A stretch of 6,607 nucleotides of DNA from assembly GCA_946061795.1 (NCBI GenBank), contig CAMGSK010000085.1:1-6607 (forward strand), in the 5' to 3' direction. The DNA comes from an uncultured Elusimicrobium sp. Its GTDB lineage: Bacteria > Elusimicrobiota > Elusimicrobia > Elusimicrobiales > Elusimicrobiaceae. Under the pieces are notes generated by a model that saw only the letters and a list, made by a program, of their open reading frames with translations, was not told where the DNA came from and did not search any database. The position numbers were made by a program, and so were the translations under genes. Below are positions 1-6,463 of the stretch, piece by piece; the first letter of the stretch is position 1; each line of letters begins with the position of its first letter.

Positions 1-898
1 TGGCCGCCATGCTGGCGTGAGATTCCAGTTTTTCCACCACGGGGTCTGCAGTGATTTTTTCCAATGCGCTCGCCAGAGCGCCCGGGTTGCGCGTGATCAG
101 CGCGGCGGACGCGTCTGCATAATATTCGCGCGTACGGGAGACGGCCAGACGTATCAGCGGCGCAATCAAATAGCCGTACACGGCAAAAAATACTCCCGCC
201 GCCAAGAAAAGCGCGGCGGCTCCGCCCTTATTTTTACCGCTTCTTCTGGAAGCGGAGGAGCCTATGCGGAAACAAATTTCCGCCGCAAACGTACAAAAAG
301 AAATTCCCGCCACGGTAATAAGCATTAAGCGGATGTCGCGGTTTTTCACGTGGGACAGTTCGTGCGCAATTACCCCTTCCAGCTCCGCACGCTCCAATTT
401 TTGCACGATACCTTTGGTCAGTGCAACGGAAGCATGCTGCGGGTCGCGCCCGGTGGCGAACGCATTTAAAGAAGAATCGTTGATGATATACACGCGCGGA
501 ACGGGGAGGCCCGCCGCAATACAAAGGTTTTCCACCAACCGGTAAATTTCGGGCTGGTCGTCTTGGGTAATTTCTACCGCGCCCGCACCGCGCAGCAGCA
601 TGGCGTCGCCGGCGTAATAGGAAATAATAATCCACGCCACGGCGGCCAGCCACATCCACGGCAGGATTTTTGCGGCCAGGCGGTTGGCCCGCTCCGCCGG
701 AGTGCCTTCTCCCGAGTAATACGCTCCGCTGGTTTCATAAAACGCTTCATGGGAAGAAATATCGGCTTCTTGGACTGAGAGATAGCTAAAGCCCAGCAAA
801 AACACGTACCCCAACAGCGCAAACGTGACGGGAAAAAGCAAAACAAGCAGCCAAGTGCGCCGCTTGTTTTGCGAGATAAAATCGTACGTTGTGGCCAC
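1..898 (-). CDS. htpX: HtpX-like M48 family zinc metalloprotease, membrane bound (C-terminus cut by window edge)
   Basis: Reading down from GTG 898 gives 299 uninterrupted codons beginning (M)ATTYDFISQNKRRTWLLVL and leaving the window without a stop. Seen: two N-terminal hydrophobic segments (about residues 16-40 and 80-96), the zinc motif HELSH at 179-183 (H179, H183 ligands, E180 catalytic), two further hydrophobic stretches after it (about 193-210 and 228-250), and the third-ligand motif REYYADASA with E258. This order is that of HtpX, an inner-membrane protease that degrades damaged or misfolded membrane proteins with its active site on the cytoplasmic side. E. coli HtpX is about 293 residues, so this homologue is longer and lacks only its tail here. 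GTG 898 is chosen because AGGAG (908-904) lies 5 bases upstream and the HtpX-like N-terminus begins there; GTG 900 is out of frame. The 8-base gap after lemA indicates one operon. Family assignment is secure; the exact substrate is unknown. Confidence 0.93.
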   Translation of the reverse strand, partial: MATTYDFISQNKRRTWLLVLLFPVTFALLGYVFLLGFSYLSVQEADISSHEAFYETSGAYYSGEGTPAERANRLAAKILPWMWLAAVAWIIISYYAGDAMLLRGAGAVEITQDDQPEIYRLVENLCIAAGLPVPRVYIINDSSLNAFATGRDPQHASVALTKGIVQKLERAELEGVIAHELSHVKNRDIRLMLITVAGISFCTFAAEICFRIGSSASRRSGKNKGGAAALFLAAGVFFAVYGYLIAPLIRLAVSRTREYYADASAALITRNPGALASALEKITADPVVEKLESHASMAA

Positions 899-903
899 AC
901 CGG

Positions 904-908
904 CTCCT
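904..908 (-). promoter_or_regulatory. Ribosome binding site deciding the GTG start of the M48 protease
   Basis: AGGAG reads on the minus strand from 908 to 904 and overlaps the lemA stop codon TAG (909-907). It is followed by CCGGT and then GTG at 898. The site supports the GTG start in a stretch where no in-frame ATG gives the full HtpX N-terminus, and it implies that the protease is translated by ribosomes finishing lemA or arriving next to it. Confidence 0.75.
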
Positions 909-1470
909 AGAATTTAACCTGTACGGGCTGTTTGGCCGCCTGGTCCTCTTCTCCCAAAGAGAAAAATTCTTGTTTTTCAAAGTGGAAGAAAGACGCCACC
1001 ACGTTGCTGGGGAAGAGCTCCGTTTTGGTGTTGTAAGCCAGCACATTGCCGTTGTAGAAGCGGCGCGCGGCCTGCATTTTATCTTCGGTGTCGCGCAGTT
1101 CGCGCTGGAGTTCCATAAAGTTTTGGTTGGCTTTCAGTTCCGGGTAATTTTCACTCAGTGCGAAAATGGATTTGAGCGCGCCGGTCAGCACGTTCTCGTT
1201 TTTGGCCGCGTCAGCCACCGTACCCTGCTGCGCCATGGCCATATTGCGCGCCTGAATCACTTTTTCCAGCGTGCCGCTTTCATGTTTGGCGTAGCCTTTG
1301 ACCGTTTCCACCAAATTGGGAATCAAATCATAGCGGCGTTTCATCTGCACTTCAATGTCGCTCCAGGCTTCGCGCACGCGGTTGCGCAACAAAACAAACG
1401 CGTTGTACGTCATCACAAAATAAACCGCCACTACGGCAACGATAATTACGGCAATGGATATTCCGCTCAT
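907..1470 (-). CDS. lemA: LemA family protein
   Basis: A complete 187-residue protein, the usual LemA length. Seen: an N-terminal membrane anchor (about 3-22), then a helical domain with the LemA hallmarks: RRYDLIPNLVETVKGYAKHE (45-64), the YPELKANQNFMELQ region (109-122) running into RELRDTEDKMQAARRFYN (123-140), and FPSNVVA (153-159). LemA proteins are anchored in the inner membrane with a short N-terminal extracytoplasmic end and a coiled helical domain; their biochemical role is not settled. They often sit beside HtpX-type M48 proteases, as here, which supports a joint role in membrane protein turnover (inference). The ATG at 1470 overlaps the stop of the upstream LTA-synthase-like gene in the sequence ATGA, with AGGAG (1480-1476) 5 bases upstream, so translation is probably coupled. 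The C-terminus (about 170-187) is short, charged and not conserved. Confidence 0.97.
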   Translation of the reverse strand: MSGISIAVIIVAVVAVYFVMTYNAFVLLRNRVREAWSDIEVQMKRRYDLIPNLVETVKGYAKHESGTLEKVIQARNMAMAQQGTVADAAKNENVLTGALKSIFALSENYPELKANQNFMELQRELRDTEDKMQAARRFYNGNVLAYNTKTELFPSNVVASFFHFEKQEFFSLGEEDQAAKQPVQVKF

Positions 1471-3503
1471 ACATTCTCCTTTAGCTGGTCTTGGTCTGCC
1501 ACCTTTTGATTATGATACAACAAATAGCGCGAAGTTTCATAGAGTCCCAGCGCCATATTTTTCATATGTTTATAACGCTGGGGCTGTTCTTTGGATAAAT
1601 CCCGGCTGAAATCCTCTGCACCGAACTTATACAGTCCGTCCTTTCCGTCCGTATCCAAAATTTGGTAATAATATTCCCCCTGCACAAAGCCGATCGGATG
1701 CGGGGTCTGCGCCCAAGAATAGATAAACGCGCCGGGTTCCAGGCGGTCATTGAGCGCGTCGCGCCCGATGGCGCGCGTAAAATAAGCTCTGCCCAGGAAA
1801 CCCATAATCGTGGGCAAAATATCCACTTGGCTGGCCGTCCGTTCAATGACGCGCGGATGTTTGACCACCGGGCCCGCCAAAATAAGAGGCACCTGGTGGT
1901 TAATCAAGTTCCACTCCACATAGCCGCGGGGCATATTTTCCGATTCCGGCGCGGCGAGGCCGTGGTCGCCGAAAATCACAAACAAAGTGTTTTTATAATA
2001 CTCGCTCTTTTCGGCCAAGCGGAAAAACTCCGCCAAAAAATGGTCCGACAAACGCAAAGAATTATACTCGGCCACGCTGACAAAACTGCGCTTGTGCGCC
2101 TGCTCTTCGGTCAGTTTCGTGTCCGGCACAAAGCCGGCGTTGTCTTCGGGAATGGTATAGGGGCGGTGGTATCCCGCCGTTTGAATAATGGCGAAAAAGG
2201 GCTTTTTAGTCTTTTGCTGGTCCTCTTCCAAAATGCGGTTGGCTTCGCGGAACAAATCCAAATCGGAAATGCCCCACACGTCGTTGCGGCGTTCATTTTG
2301 GAATTTGCCCTCTTCATACATGTGGATGTCAGCCAAATTGTGCTCAATCACGCCGCGGATATTACCCCAGCTGCTGCTGCCGCCGATGAAATAGTATTTT
2401 TCATAATCGCTCAGCGCGTTGGCCACCACGTGCTGGTCCACGATGAACGGGTTGCGGGAGCTGGTCTTGATCGCGCTCACGTCCGGCAGTCCCGTCAGCG
2501 TGGCGAATACGGCGCGCGCCGTGGCGGAAGTGGGCGTGAAAAAGTTGGTAAACAAAATGGAGCGTTCCGCCAGCTTTTTGGCAAAAGGGGTCGGGTCCAA
2601 ATCCGGATTGGTAAAAGAGGACTTGTTCCACGCAAACGATTCCATAAAAATAACCACCACGTTGTAATCTTTCGGGGTTTTGCTTCCTTTTATTACGCGC
2701 AGATAATTTAAGGTTTCGGCATCGGGTTTGTCCACTTGCAGATATTTGGCCACCTCGGGATAATATTCGCGCGCGGCCTCTTCGCTGTAATCCTTGCTTT
2801 GGGCGAAACGGTACGTGTCAAACAGATTGACCGCCGGGTTAAGCGTCAGGTTGCAGATGAAATTGTTGGTGGAGTGGTAGGCGTTGCTCCAGCGCAGCGG
2901 ATACTGGCTGATTTGCCCGAACATCAACGCCGCCGTTATGAGTAGTCCGGCAAAAAACCAGCCCAGTTTGCCTTTCCAACGGTATCCGTCCTCGCGCTCA
3001 AATGCGCGGACCAACAATTTTTTGGTAAAGAAATATCCCAGCGTTCCCCACAGCAGAAGGCCCAGCAAAATCCAAATCACCGGATAAGTCTGCCACATCA
3101 TTTGGGCGGAAATCAGCGCATTTTCGGAATATTTAAACACGGAGGCCGTGATACGCATGGAAATATAGGAGTAGTGGGCGAAATCGGCAAAATACACCAG
3201 CATGACCGCCGCTTCCAAAAGCGCGCAGAACCAACACATCAGCTTTTTGGCCTTCCGTGCTCCGCGCCAAAACGCGCATAAAGCCAAATAAAGCCCCAAC
3301 GGCGCGGCCACGGCGCCGGCCAAACGGAAGTCAAACTTGGCGCCGATATAAAAAGTGGTCCACAGTTCATGATAATGCTGCGGCGTCAGTGCGCCGCGGA
3401 AAACGTATAAAAATATGACGCGCAACAGCTCAAATACGGCCCAATTGGCCAAAAAGAAACAAAAATAAGATCTTATCCAAAACGGAACGACCGGTTTTTT
3501 CAT
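1467..3503 (-). CDS. LTA synthase family / sulfatase-fold membrane phosphotransferase
   Basis: A complete 678-residue protein. Seen: about five membrane segments in the first 200 residues (roughly 11-35, 55-80, 86-110, 138-160, 180-197), a linker, then an extracytoplasmic alkaline-phosphatase/sulfatase-type domain from about 278. Metal-site signatures are present: NVVVIFMESF with E288, the segment PTSATARAVFATLTGLPDV (324-342) with T328 as likely nucleophile, the substrate-side histidine H446 in TAGYHRPY, and FGDHG with D513/H514. This is the layout of LtaS and related enzymes, which transfer phosphoglycerol (or another head group) from a phospholipid to a surface polymer or glycan. In a diderm the acceptor could be a periplasmic glucan or lipid A-type molecule; the sequence does not tell. 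First gene of the leftward cluster; GGGAGG (3513-3508) lies 4 bases before the ATG. It overlaps lemA by 4 bases. The family call is strong and the substrate is unknown. Confidence 0.92.
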   Translation of the reverse strand: MKKPVVPFWIRSYFCFFLANWAVFELLRVIFLYVFRGALTPQHYHELWTTFYIGAKFDFRLAGAVAAPLGLYLALCAFWRGARKAKKLMCWFCALLEAAVMLVYFADFAHYSYISMRITASVFKYSENALISAQMMWQTYPVIWILLGLLLWGTLGYFFTKKLLVRAFEREDGYRWKGKLGWFFAGLLITAALMFGQISQYPLRWSNAYHSTNNFICNLTLNPAVNLFDTYRFAQSKDYSEEAAREYYPEVAKYLQVDKPDAETLNYLRVIKGSKTPKDYNVVVIFMESFAWNKSSFTNPDLDPTPFAKKLAERSILFTNFFTPTSATARAVFATLTGLPDVSAIKTSSRNPFIVDQHVVANALSDYEKYYFIGGSSSWGNIRGVIEHNLADIHMYEEGKFQNERRNDVWGISDLDLFREANRILEEDQQKTKKPFFAIIQTAGYHRPYTIPEDNAGFVPDTKLTEEQAHKRSFVSVAEYNSLRLSDHFLAEFFRLAEKSEYYKNTLFVIFGDHGLAAPESENMPRGYVEWNLINHQVPLILAGPVVKHPRVIERTASQVDILPTIMGFLGRAYFTRAIGRDALNDRLEPGAFIYSWAQTPHPIGFVQGEYYYQILDTDGKDGLYKFGAEDFSRDLSKEQPQRYKHMKNMALGLYETSRYLLYHNQKVADQDQLKENV

Positions 3504-3523
3504 ACTGCCTCCCTAACTCTCTG

Positions 3524-3534
3524 TTTATATTTTA
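3524..3534 (-). promoter_or_regulatory. Possible -10 region for the leftward cluster
   Basis: Read on the minus strand, TAAAATATAAA holds two overlapping -10-like hexamers (TAAAAT 3534-3529 and TATAAA 3529-3524), about 20 to 30 bases before the ATG at 3503. At a 17-base spacing the -35 positions are CTCCCG and GCGCCG, neither of which resembles TTGACA. If the site is real, it needs an activator or a different sigma factor, or the leader is very short. Confidence 0.3.
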
Positions 3535-3582
3535 ACAAAATAGCGGCGGCGCGGGAGTAAAAAACTAATCCTTTTGCCCCGC

Positions 3583-3611
3583 TTCCCCGGCGCGCGCATT
3601 TTAGTTATAAT
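3583..3611 (+). promoter_or_regulatory. Probable promoter of the moxR cluster
   Basis: A perfect TATAAT lies at 3606-3611. At a 17-base spacing the -35 position reads TTCCCC (3583-3588), which matches TTGACA only in its first two bases. A transcript would begin near 3618, giving a leader of about 42 bases that contains the GC palindrome and the ribosome binding site. The -10 is convincing; the weak -35 suggests low basal activity or help from an activator. Confidence 0.55.
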
Positions 3612-3621
3612 AAAGAAAACG

Positions 3622-3652
3622 TCCCCGCCCCGCGCGGGGCCAACGAAGGGGA
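3622..3652 (+). promoter_or_regulatory. GC-rich palindrome and nested stem in the moxR leader
   Basis: GCCCCGCGCGGGGC at 3627-3640 is a perfect 14-base inverted repeat, able to fold as a 5-pair stem with a GCGC loop. It is flanked by TCCCC (3622-3626) and GGGGA (3648-3652), which are complementary, so a second 5-pair stem can close around the first with CAACGAA (3641-3647) as a bulge. The GGGGA arm is the start of the ribosome binding site of moxR. It may be an RNA structure that limits translation, or a DNA operator for a dimeric regulator. There is no T-run, so it is not a terminator. Confidence 0.45.
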
Positions 3653-3659
3653 GGAGATT

Positions 3660-4643
3660 ATGGATATCGCCACGCTGAACCGGCAGGTGCAGACCGAAAG
3701 TTTGTTTTTGCAAGATTTGAAACGCGAAGTGAGCAAAGTCATTGTCGGGCAGGACGCCTTGATTGAAAAAATGTTGGTGGCGTTGCTGGCCGACGGACAC
3801 ATTTTGATTGAAGGCGTTCCCGGCCTGGCGAAAACGCTGGCCGTCAAAACGCTGGCCGCGGCCATACACGCCCAGTTCCAACGTATCCAGTTCACGCCGG
3901 ACTTGCTGCCCGCCGACATTACCGGCACGCTGATTTTCAATCCCAAAGACGGCATGTTCTACCCCAAACGCGGCCCCATTTTTTCCAACTTCGTGCTGGC
4001 CGACGAAATCAACCGCTCCCCCGCCAAAGTGCAAAGCGCGCTGCTGGAAGCCATGCAGGAACGTCAGGTGACCATCGGAGAAAAAACCTACAAACTGCCC
4101 GCACCGTTTATGGTGCTGGCCACGCAAAACCCCGTGGAGCAGGAAGGCACGTACCCCCTGCCGGAAGCGCAGGTGGACCGCTTTATGCTCAAAGTGCTGG
4201 TCACGTATCCCACCAAAGAGGAAGAAAAACTGATTTTGGAACGCATGTCCTCCCACCAGCCCATCGCGCTCAATACGGCCGTCACCCCGGAAATGATCCT
4301 GAAAGCCCGCGCCGTGGCCGACGGGATCTACGTGGACGAAAAGATTAAAAATTATATTGTGGATTTGGTGTTCGCCACCCGCGAGCCCAAAGCCTATAAA
4401 CTGGACAAACTGGCCTCTTTCATCGCTTACGGAGCCAGCCCCCGCGCCACTATTTTTCTCACGCAGGCGGCCAAAGCCTACGCCTTTCTTAACGGCCGGG
4501 GATACGTCACGCCCGAAGACATCAAGGCCGTGGGACTGGACGTGCTGCGCCACCGCGTGCTGCTGACGTATGAAGCCGAAGCCGAAAACGTCAGCCCGGA
4601 CCAAATCGTCAAACAAATCTTTGAAGCCGTGGACGTCCCCTAA
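3660..4643 (+). CDS. moxR: MoxR-family AAA+ ATPase
   Basis: A complete 327-residue protein of normal MoxR length. Seen: Walker A GVPGLAKT (52-59), Walker B LADEINRS (113-120, D115/E116), sensor 1 TQN (155-157), arginine finger DRF (173-175), and sensor 2 GASPRA (258-263) in the C-terminal lid, followed by LRHRV (296-300). All ATPase residues are intact. MoxR proteins are cytoplasmic hexameric AAA+ ATPases thought to act as chaperones that mature or insert metal into partners with VWA domains. The partner here is probably the DUF58 protein encoded 18 bases downstream. The start ATG 3660 is preceded by GGGGAGGAG and by the -10 box at 3606. First gene of the rightward cluster. The physiological target is not known from sequence; related operons are tied to envelope stress and to maturation of periplasmic enzymes. 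Confidence 0.97.
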   Translation: MDIATLNRQVQTESLFLQDLKREVSKVIVGQDALIEKMLVALLADGHILIEGVPGLAKTLAVKTLAAAIHAQFQRIQFTPDLLPADITGTLIFNPKDGMFYPKRGPIFSNFVLADEINRSPAKVQSALLEAMQERQVTIGEKTYKLPAPFMVLATQNPVEQEGTYPLPEAQVDRFMLKVLVTYPTKEEEKLILERMSSHQPIALNTAVTPEMILKARAVADGIYVDEKIKNYIVDLVFATREPKAYKLDKLASFIAYGASPRATIFLTQAAKAYAFLNGRGYVTPEDIKAVGLDVLRHRVLLTYEAEAENVSPDQIVKQIFEAVDVP

Positions 4644-4661
4644 GCCCAAGGAGTACCTCCC

Positions 4662-5558
4662 ATGCGCATGGATACCGCCGAAATTTTAAAAAAAGTACGG
4701 CAAATAGAAATTCAGACCGGCAAACTGGTGGAAGAAACCTTGGCCGGCCAGTATCTCAGCGCGTTTAAAGGCCAGGGCATAGAATTTTCGGAAGTGCGCG
4801 AATACACTCCCGGGGACGACGTACGCAGCATCGACTGGAACGTGACCGCGCGTAGCGGCGTGCCGTACGTTAAAAAGTTCAACGAAGAGCGCGAACTGAC
4901 GCTGATGATCGCCTGCGACGTTTCCGCCTCCCTGCGCTTCGGCTCCGTGGATAAATTCAAGCAAGAAACCGCCGCTGAGCTGGCCGCGCTGTTCGCTTTC
5001 TCGGCCTTAAAAAACAGCGACAAAGTGGGGCTGCTGCTTTTTTCGGACAAAGTGGAGCTTTTCGTCCCGCCCAAAAAAGGCAAAAAACACATTTTGCGCC
5101 TGATCCGCGAACTGGTGGCTTTTGAGCCCAAAAACGACGGAACGGACATTGCGCTGGCTTTAAGCGCCCTAAACAAACTCATCAAACGGCAGGGAATTCT
5201 AATTTTAATTTCGGATTTTTTGGCCGACCCGCAGTCTTTCGCGCATCCTTTGCGCTTGGCGGCGCGGAAATTTGATTTGATTCCCATCATCATAGAAGAC
5301 CGCGCGGAAAAAGCACTTCCTCCGCTGCACGCCTGTTTAAACGTGCGTGATCCGGAAACGGGAGAAGAACGCTTTGTGTCTCTGGGGTCTGCCGCGTTAA
5401 ACCGCCTGCTTAAATTCAGACGGGACGCGTGGAAAACCGGCTTGGAAGACGTATTCCGTCCGCTGAAAATAGAGGCCGTGGAAGTGGACCCGGCACTGCC
5501 GTCGGCCGACCCGGTAATCGCGTTCTTCCGCAAACGCGCCAAAAAGGTGAAACGATGA
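4662..5558 (+). CDS. DUF58 domain protein with VWA-like metal site
   Basis: A complete 298-residue protein. Seen: the DUF58 signature from GQGIEFSEVREYTPGDD (37-53) through RSIDWNVTAR (55-64), followed by a VWA-type fold with DVSAS (D86, S88, S90: the DxSxS metal site), T161/D162 as further metal-site residues, and ISDF (183-186). There is no signal peptide or membrane segment, so it is probably cytoplasmic or peripheral. DUF58 genes lie next to moxR in most bacteria, and the product is taken to be a MoxR client or adaptor (family knowledge, mechanism not established). ATG 4662 is preferred over ATG 4668 because AAGGAG (4648-4653) is 8 bases upstream of the first and 14 bases from the second. 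The end overlaps the next gene in ATGA, so translation is probably coupled. The C-terminus is very basic (KRAKKVKR). Confidence 0.95.
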   Translation: MRMDTAEILKKVRQIEIQTGKLVEETLAGQYLSAFKGQGIEFSEVREYTPGDDVRSIDWNVTARSGVPYVKKFNEERELTLMIACDVSASLRFGSVDKFKQETAAELAALFAFSALKNSDKVGLLLFSDKVELFVPPKKGKKHILRLIRELVAFEPKNDGTDIALALSALNKLIKRQGILILISDFLADPQSFAHPLRLAARKFDLIPIIIEDRAEKALPPLHACLNVRDPETGEERFVSLGSAALNRLLKFRRDAWKTGLEDVFRPLKIEAVEVDPALPSADPVIAFFRKRAKKVKR

Positions 5559-6463
5559 AAAAACTTTTTTTTGCGTTTTGTTGCATACTGCTTATTTCCG
5601 CGGGACGCGCGCAGGAAATTTCTTTCACCGCGCAAACCATGCCGGACCGGGTTTCTTTCGCCCAGCCTTTTGACGCGTCGTTTGAAATAGCCTATACGCC
5701 GGGATATATCCTGGAGCTGGACCGAGACGAGCTGCCCGAAGGCTTTGAGCTGACCCGCAGCGAGAAGCGTCCTCTTTCCCCGGGAACGGCGGCCTATGAC
5801 GTGACGCTGATGCCTTTTACGTTGGGCCCTTCCACCTTTACGGTCACGTTTCTGCTCAAAGACCAGGAAGGCGGACGCACGCTGGCGCAGGCTTCTTCCG
5901 ACACGAAGACCCTTTCCGTCCAGCCCGTACAATATTTTAAAGAAAAAACCCTGCGCGACATCCGCCCCCCCTATATTCCTTCCAACCGGCTGATTTGGCT
6001 TCTGTGCGCGCTGGTGCTGGCGTTGATTGTTTATTTCGCCCGGCGGTGGTGGCGGGACGTGCGGGAAGACAGAGCGCTGCTCCGCGCGGAGCGGGACACC
6101 CGCCCGGCCGATATTATTGCACTGTCTAAAATACAAATCTTGCTGCAAAGCGGGCTGTGGGAAAAAGCGGAATATAAGCTTTTTTACAGCGAACTGGACG
6201 CCATTTTGCGCGAATATTTCTGGCGTCGATTCGGTTTGGACGTGTCGTCTGATACGTCGGCGGAGCTCCTGCGCCGCGCACGCAACGTCAAAGAGCTCGG
6301 CCCGCTGCTGGCCGCGTTGAAAGAGTATGTTCAATCGTCCGATTTGGTCAAATTCGCCCGCCTGATTCCCCCGGCCGAGCTGATGCGCCGGGACGTGCAC
6401 AACGTGCAAACGCTGGTCAAACAAACCGCACCGCGCCCGGCGGAAACAAAGGAGGAAAAATAA
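5555..6463 (+). CDS. Secreted single-pass membrane protein, BatD/DUF4381-like
   Basis: A complete 302-residue protein from ATG 5555. Seen: a signal peptide (MKKLFFAFCCILLISAGRA, likely cut after A19), an extracytoplasmic beta-rich domain (about 20-130), the short motif RDIRPPYIP (134-142), one membrane segment (about 145-162), a basic stop-transfer stretch (ARRWWRDVR), and a helical cytoplasmic domain (165-302). The latter includes REYFWRRFGLDVSSDTSAEL (219-238) and SSDLVKFARL (261-270), which resemble the C-terminal part of BatD and DUF4381 proteins. Usual BatD proteins are much longer, with several periplasmic domains; this one has one. It probably works with MoxR and DUF58, linking them to the periplasm (inference). 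An upstream in-frame extension to 5429 is possible but would bury the signal peptide inside the DUF58 gene. AGGTGA lies just before ATG 5555, which shares 4 bases with the DUF58 stop. Family call is moderate; function is unknown. Confidence 0.8.
   Translation: MKKLFFAFCCILLISAGRAQEISFTAQTMPDRVSFAQPFDASFEIAYTPGYILELDRDELPEGFELTRSEKRPLSPGTAAYDVTLMPFTLGPSTFTVTFLLKDQEGGRTLAQASSDTKTLSVQPVQYFKEKTLRDIRPPYIPSNRLIWLLCALVLALIVYFARRWWRDVREDRALLRAERDTRPADIIALSKIQILLQSGLWEKAEYKLFYSELDAILREYFWRRFGLDVSSDTSAELLRRARNVKELGPLLAALKEYVQSSDLVKFARLIPPAELMRRDVHNVQTLVKQTAPRPAETKEEK

Larger units (their letters stand above)
3504..3659. promoter_or_regulatory. Divergent intergenic region between the two clusters
   Basis: These 156 bases contain no plausible gene. 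The minus-strand side is AT-rich next to the LTA-synthase-like gene (3521-3541), the middle is GC-rich (3575-3597), and the plus-strand side has a -10 box, a GC palindrome and the moxR ribosome binding site (GGGGAGGAG, 3648-3656). Both clusters must be started from here or from internal sites, so the region probably carries two divergent promoters. No terminator-like stem with a T-run is present. Confidence 0.8.

Noticed and set aside
234..900. Minus-strand open frames (234-659 and 574-900) within the M48 region that could suggest a frameshifted or broken gene
   Set aside because: Reading from GTG 898 gives a continuous frame to the window edge with HELSH and REYYAD in place, so the gene is intact and these are out-of-frame shadows.
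889..1509. A 206-codon plus-strand open frame across lemA
   Set aside because: It is fully antisense to the conserved LemA sequence; its His/Phe-rich product is typical of a shadow frame.
1662..2711. A 349-codon plus-strand open frame inside the LTA-synthase-like gene
   Set aside because: It is antisense to the catalytic domain, lacks recognisable motifs and has no promoter or good ribosome binding site.
3627..3640. GC palindrome read as a transcription terminator
   Set aside because: No T-run follows on either strand, and it lies between a -10 box and a start codon, not after a gene end.
3525..4649. A 374-codon minus-strand open frame opposite moxR
   Set aside because: It is antisense to an intact MoxR with all ATPase motifs; the product is a Gly/Phe/His/Gln-rich shadow composition with no domain.
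5429..5554. Upstream extension of the BatD-like gene to an ATG at 5429
   Set aside because: The extension overlaps the end of the DUF58 gene by about 130 bases and would place 42 polar residues before a clear signal peptide. ATG 5555 has its own ribosome binding site and a typical ATGA junction.
4712..6424. A 570-codon open frame on the minus strand, opposite the DUF58 and BatD-like genes
   Set aside because: It lies antisense to two well-supported genes, its product is rich in Arg, Ser and Gln without any recognisable domain, and it has no convincing ribosome binding site. It is a by-product of the codon use on the other strand.
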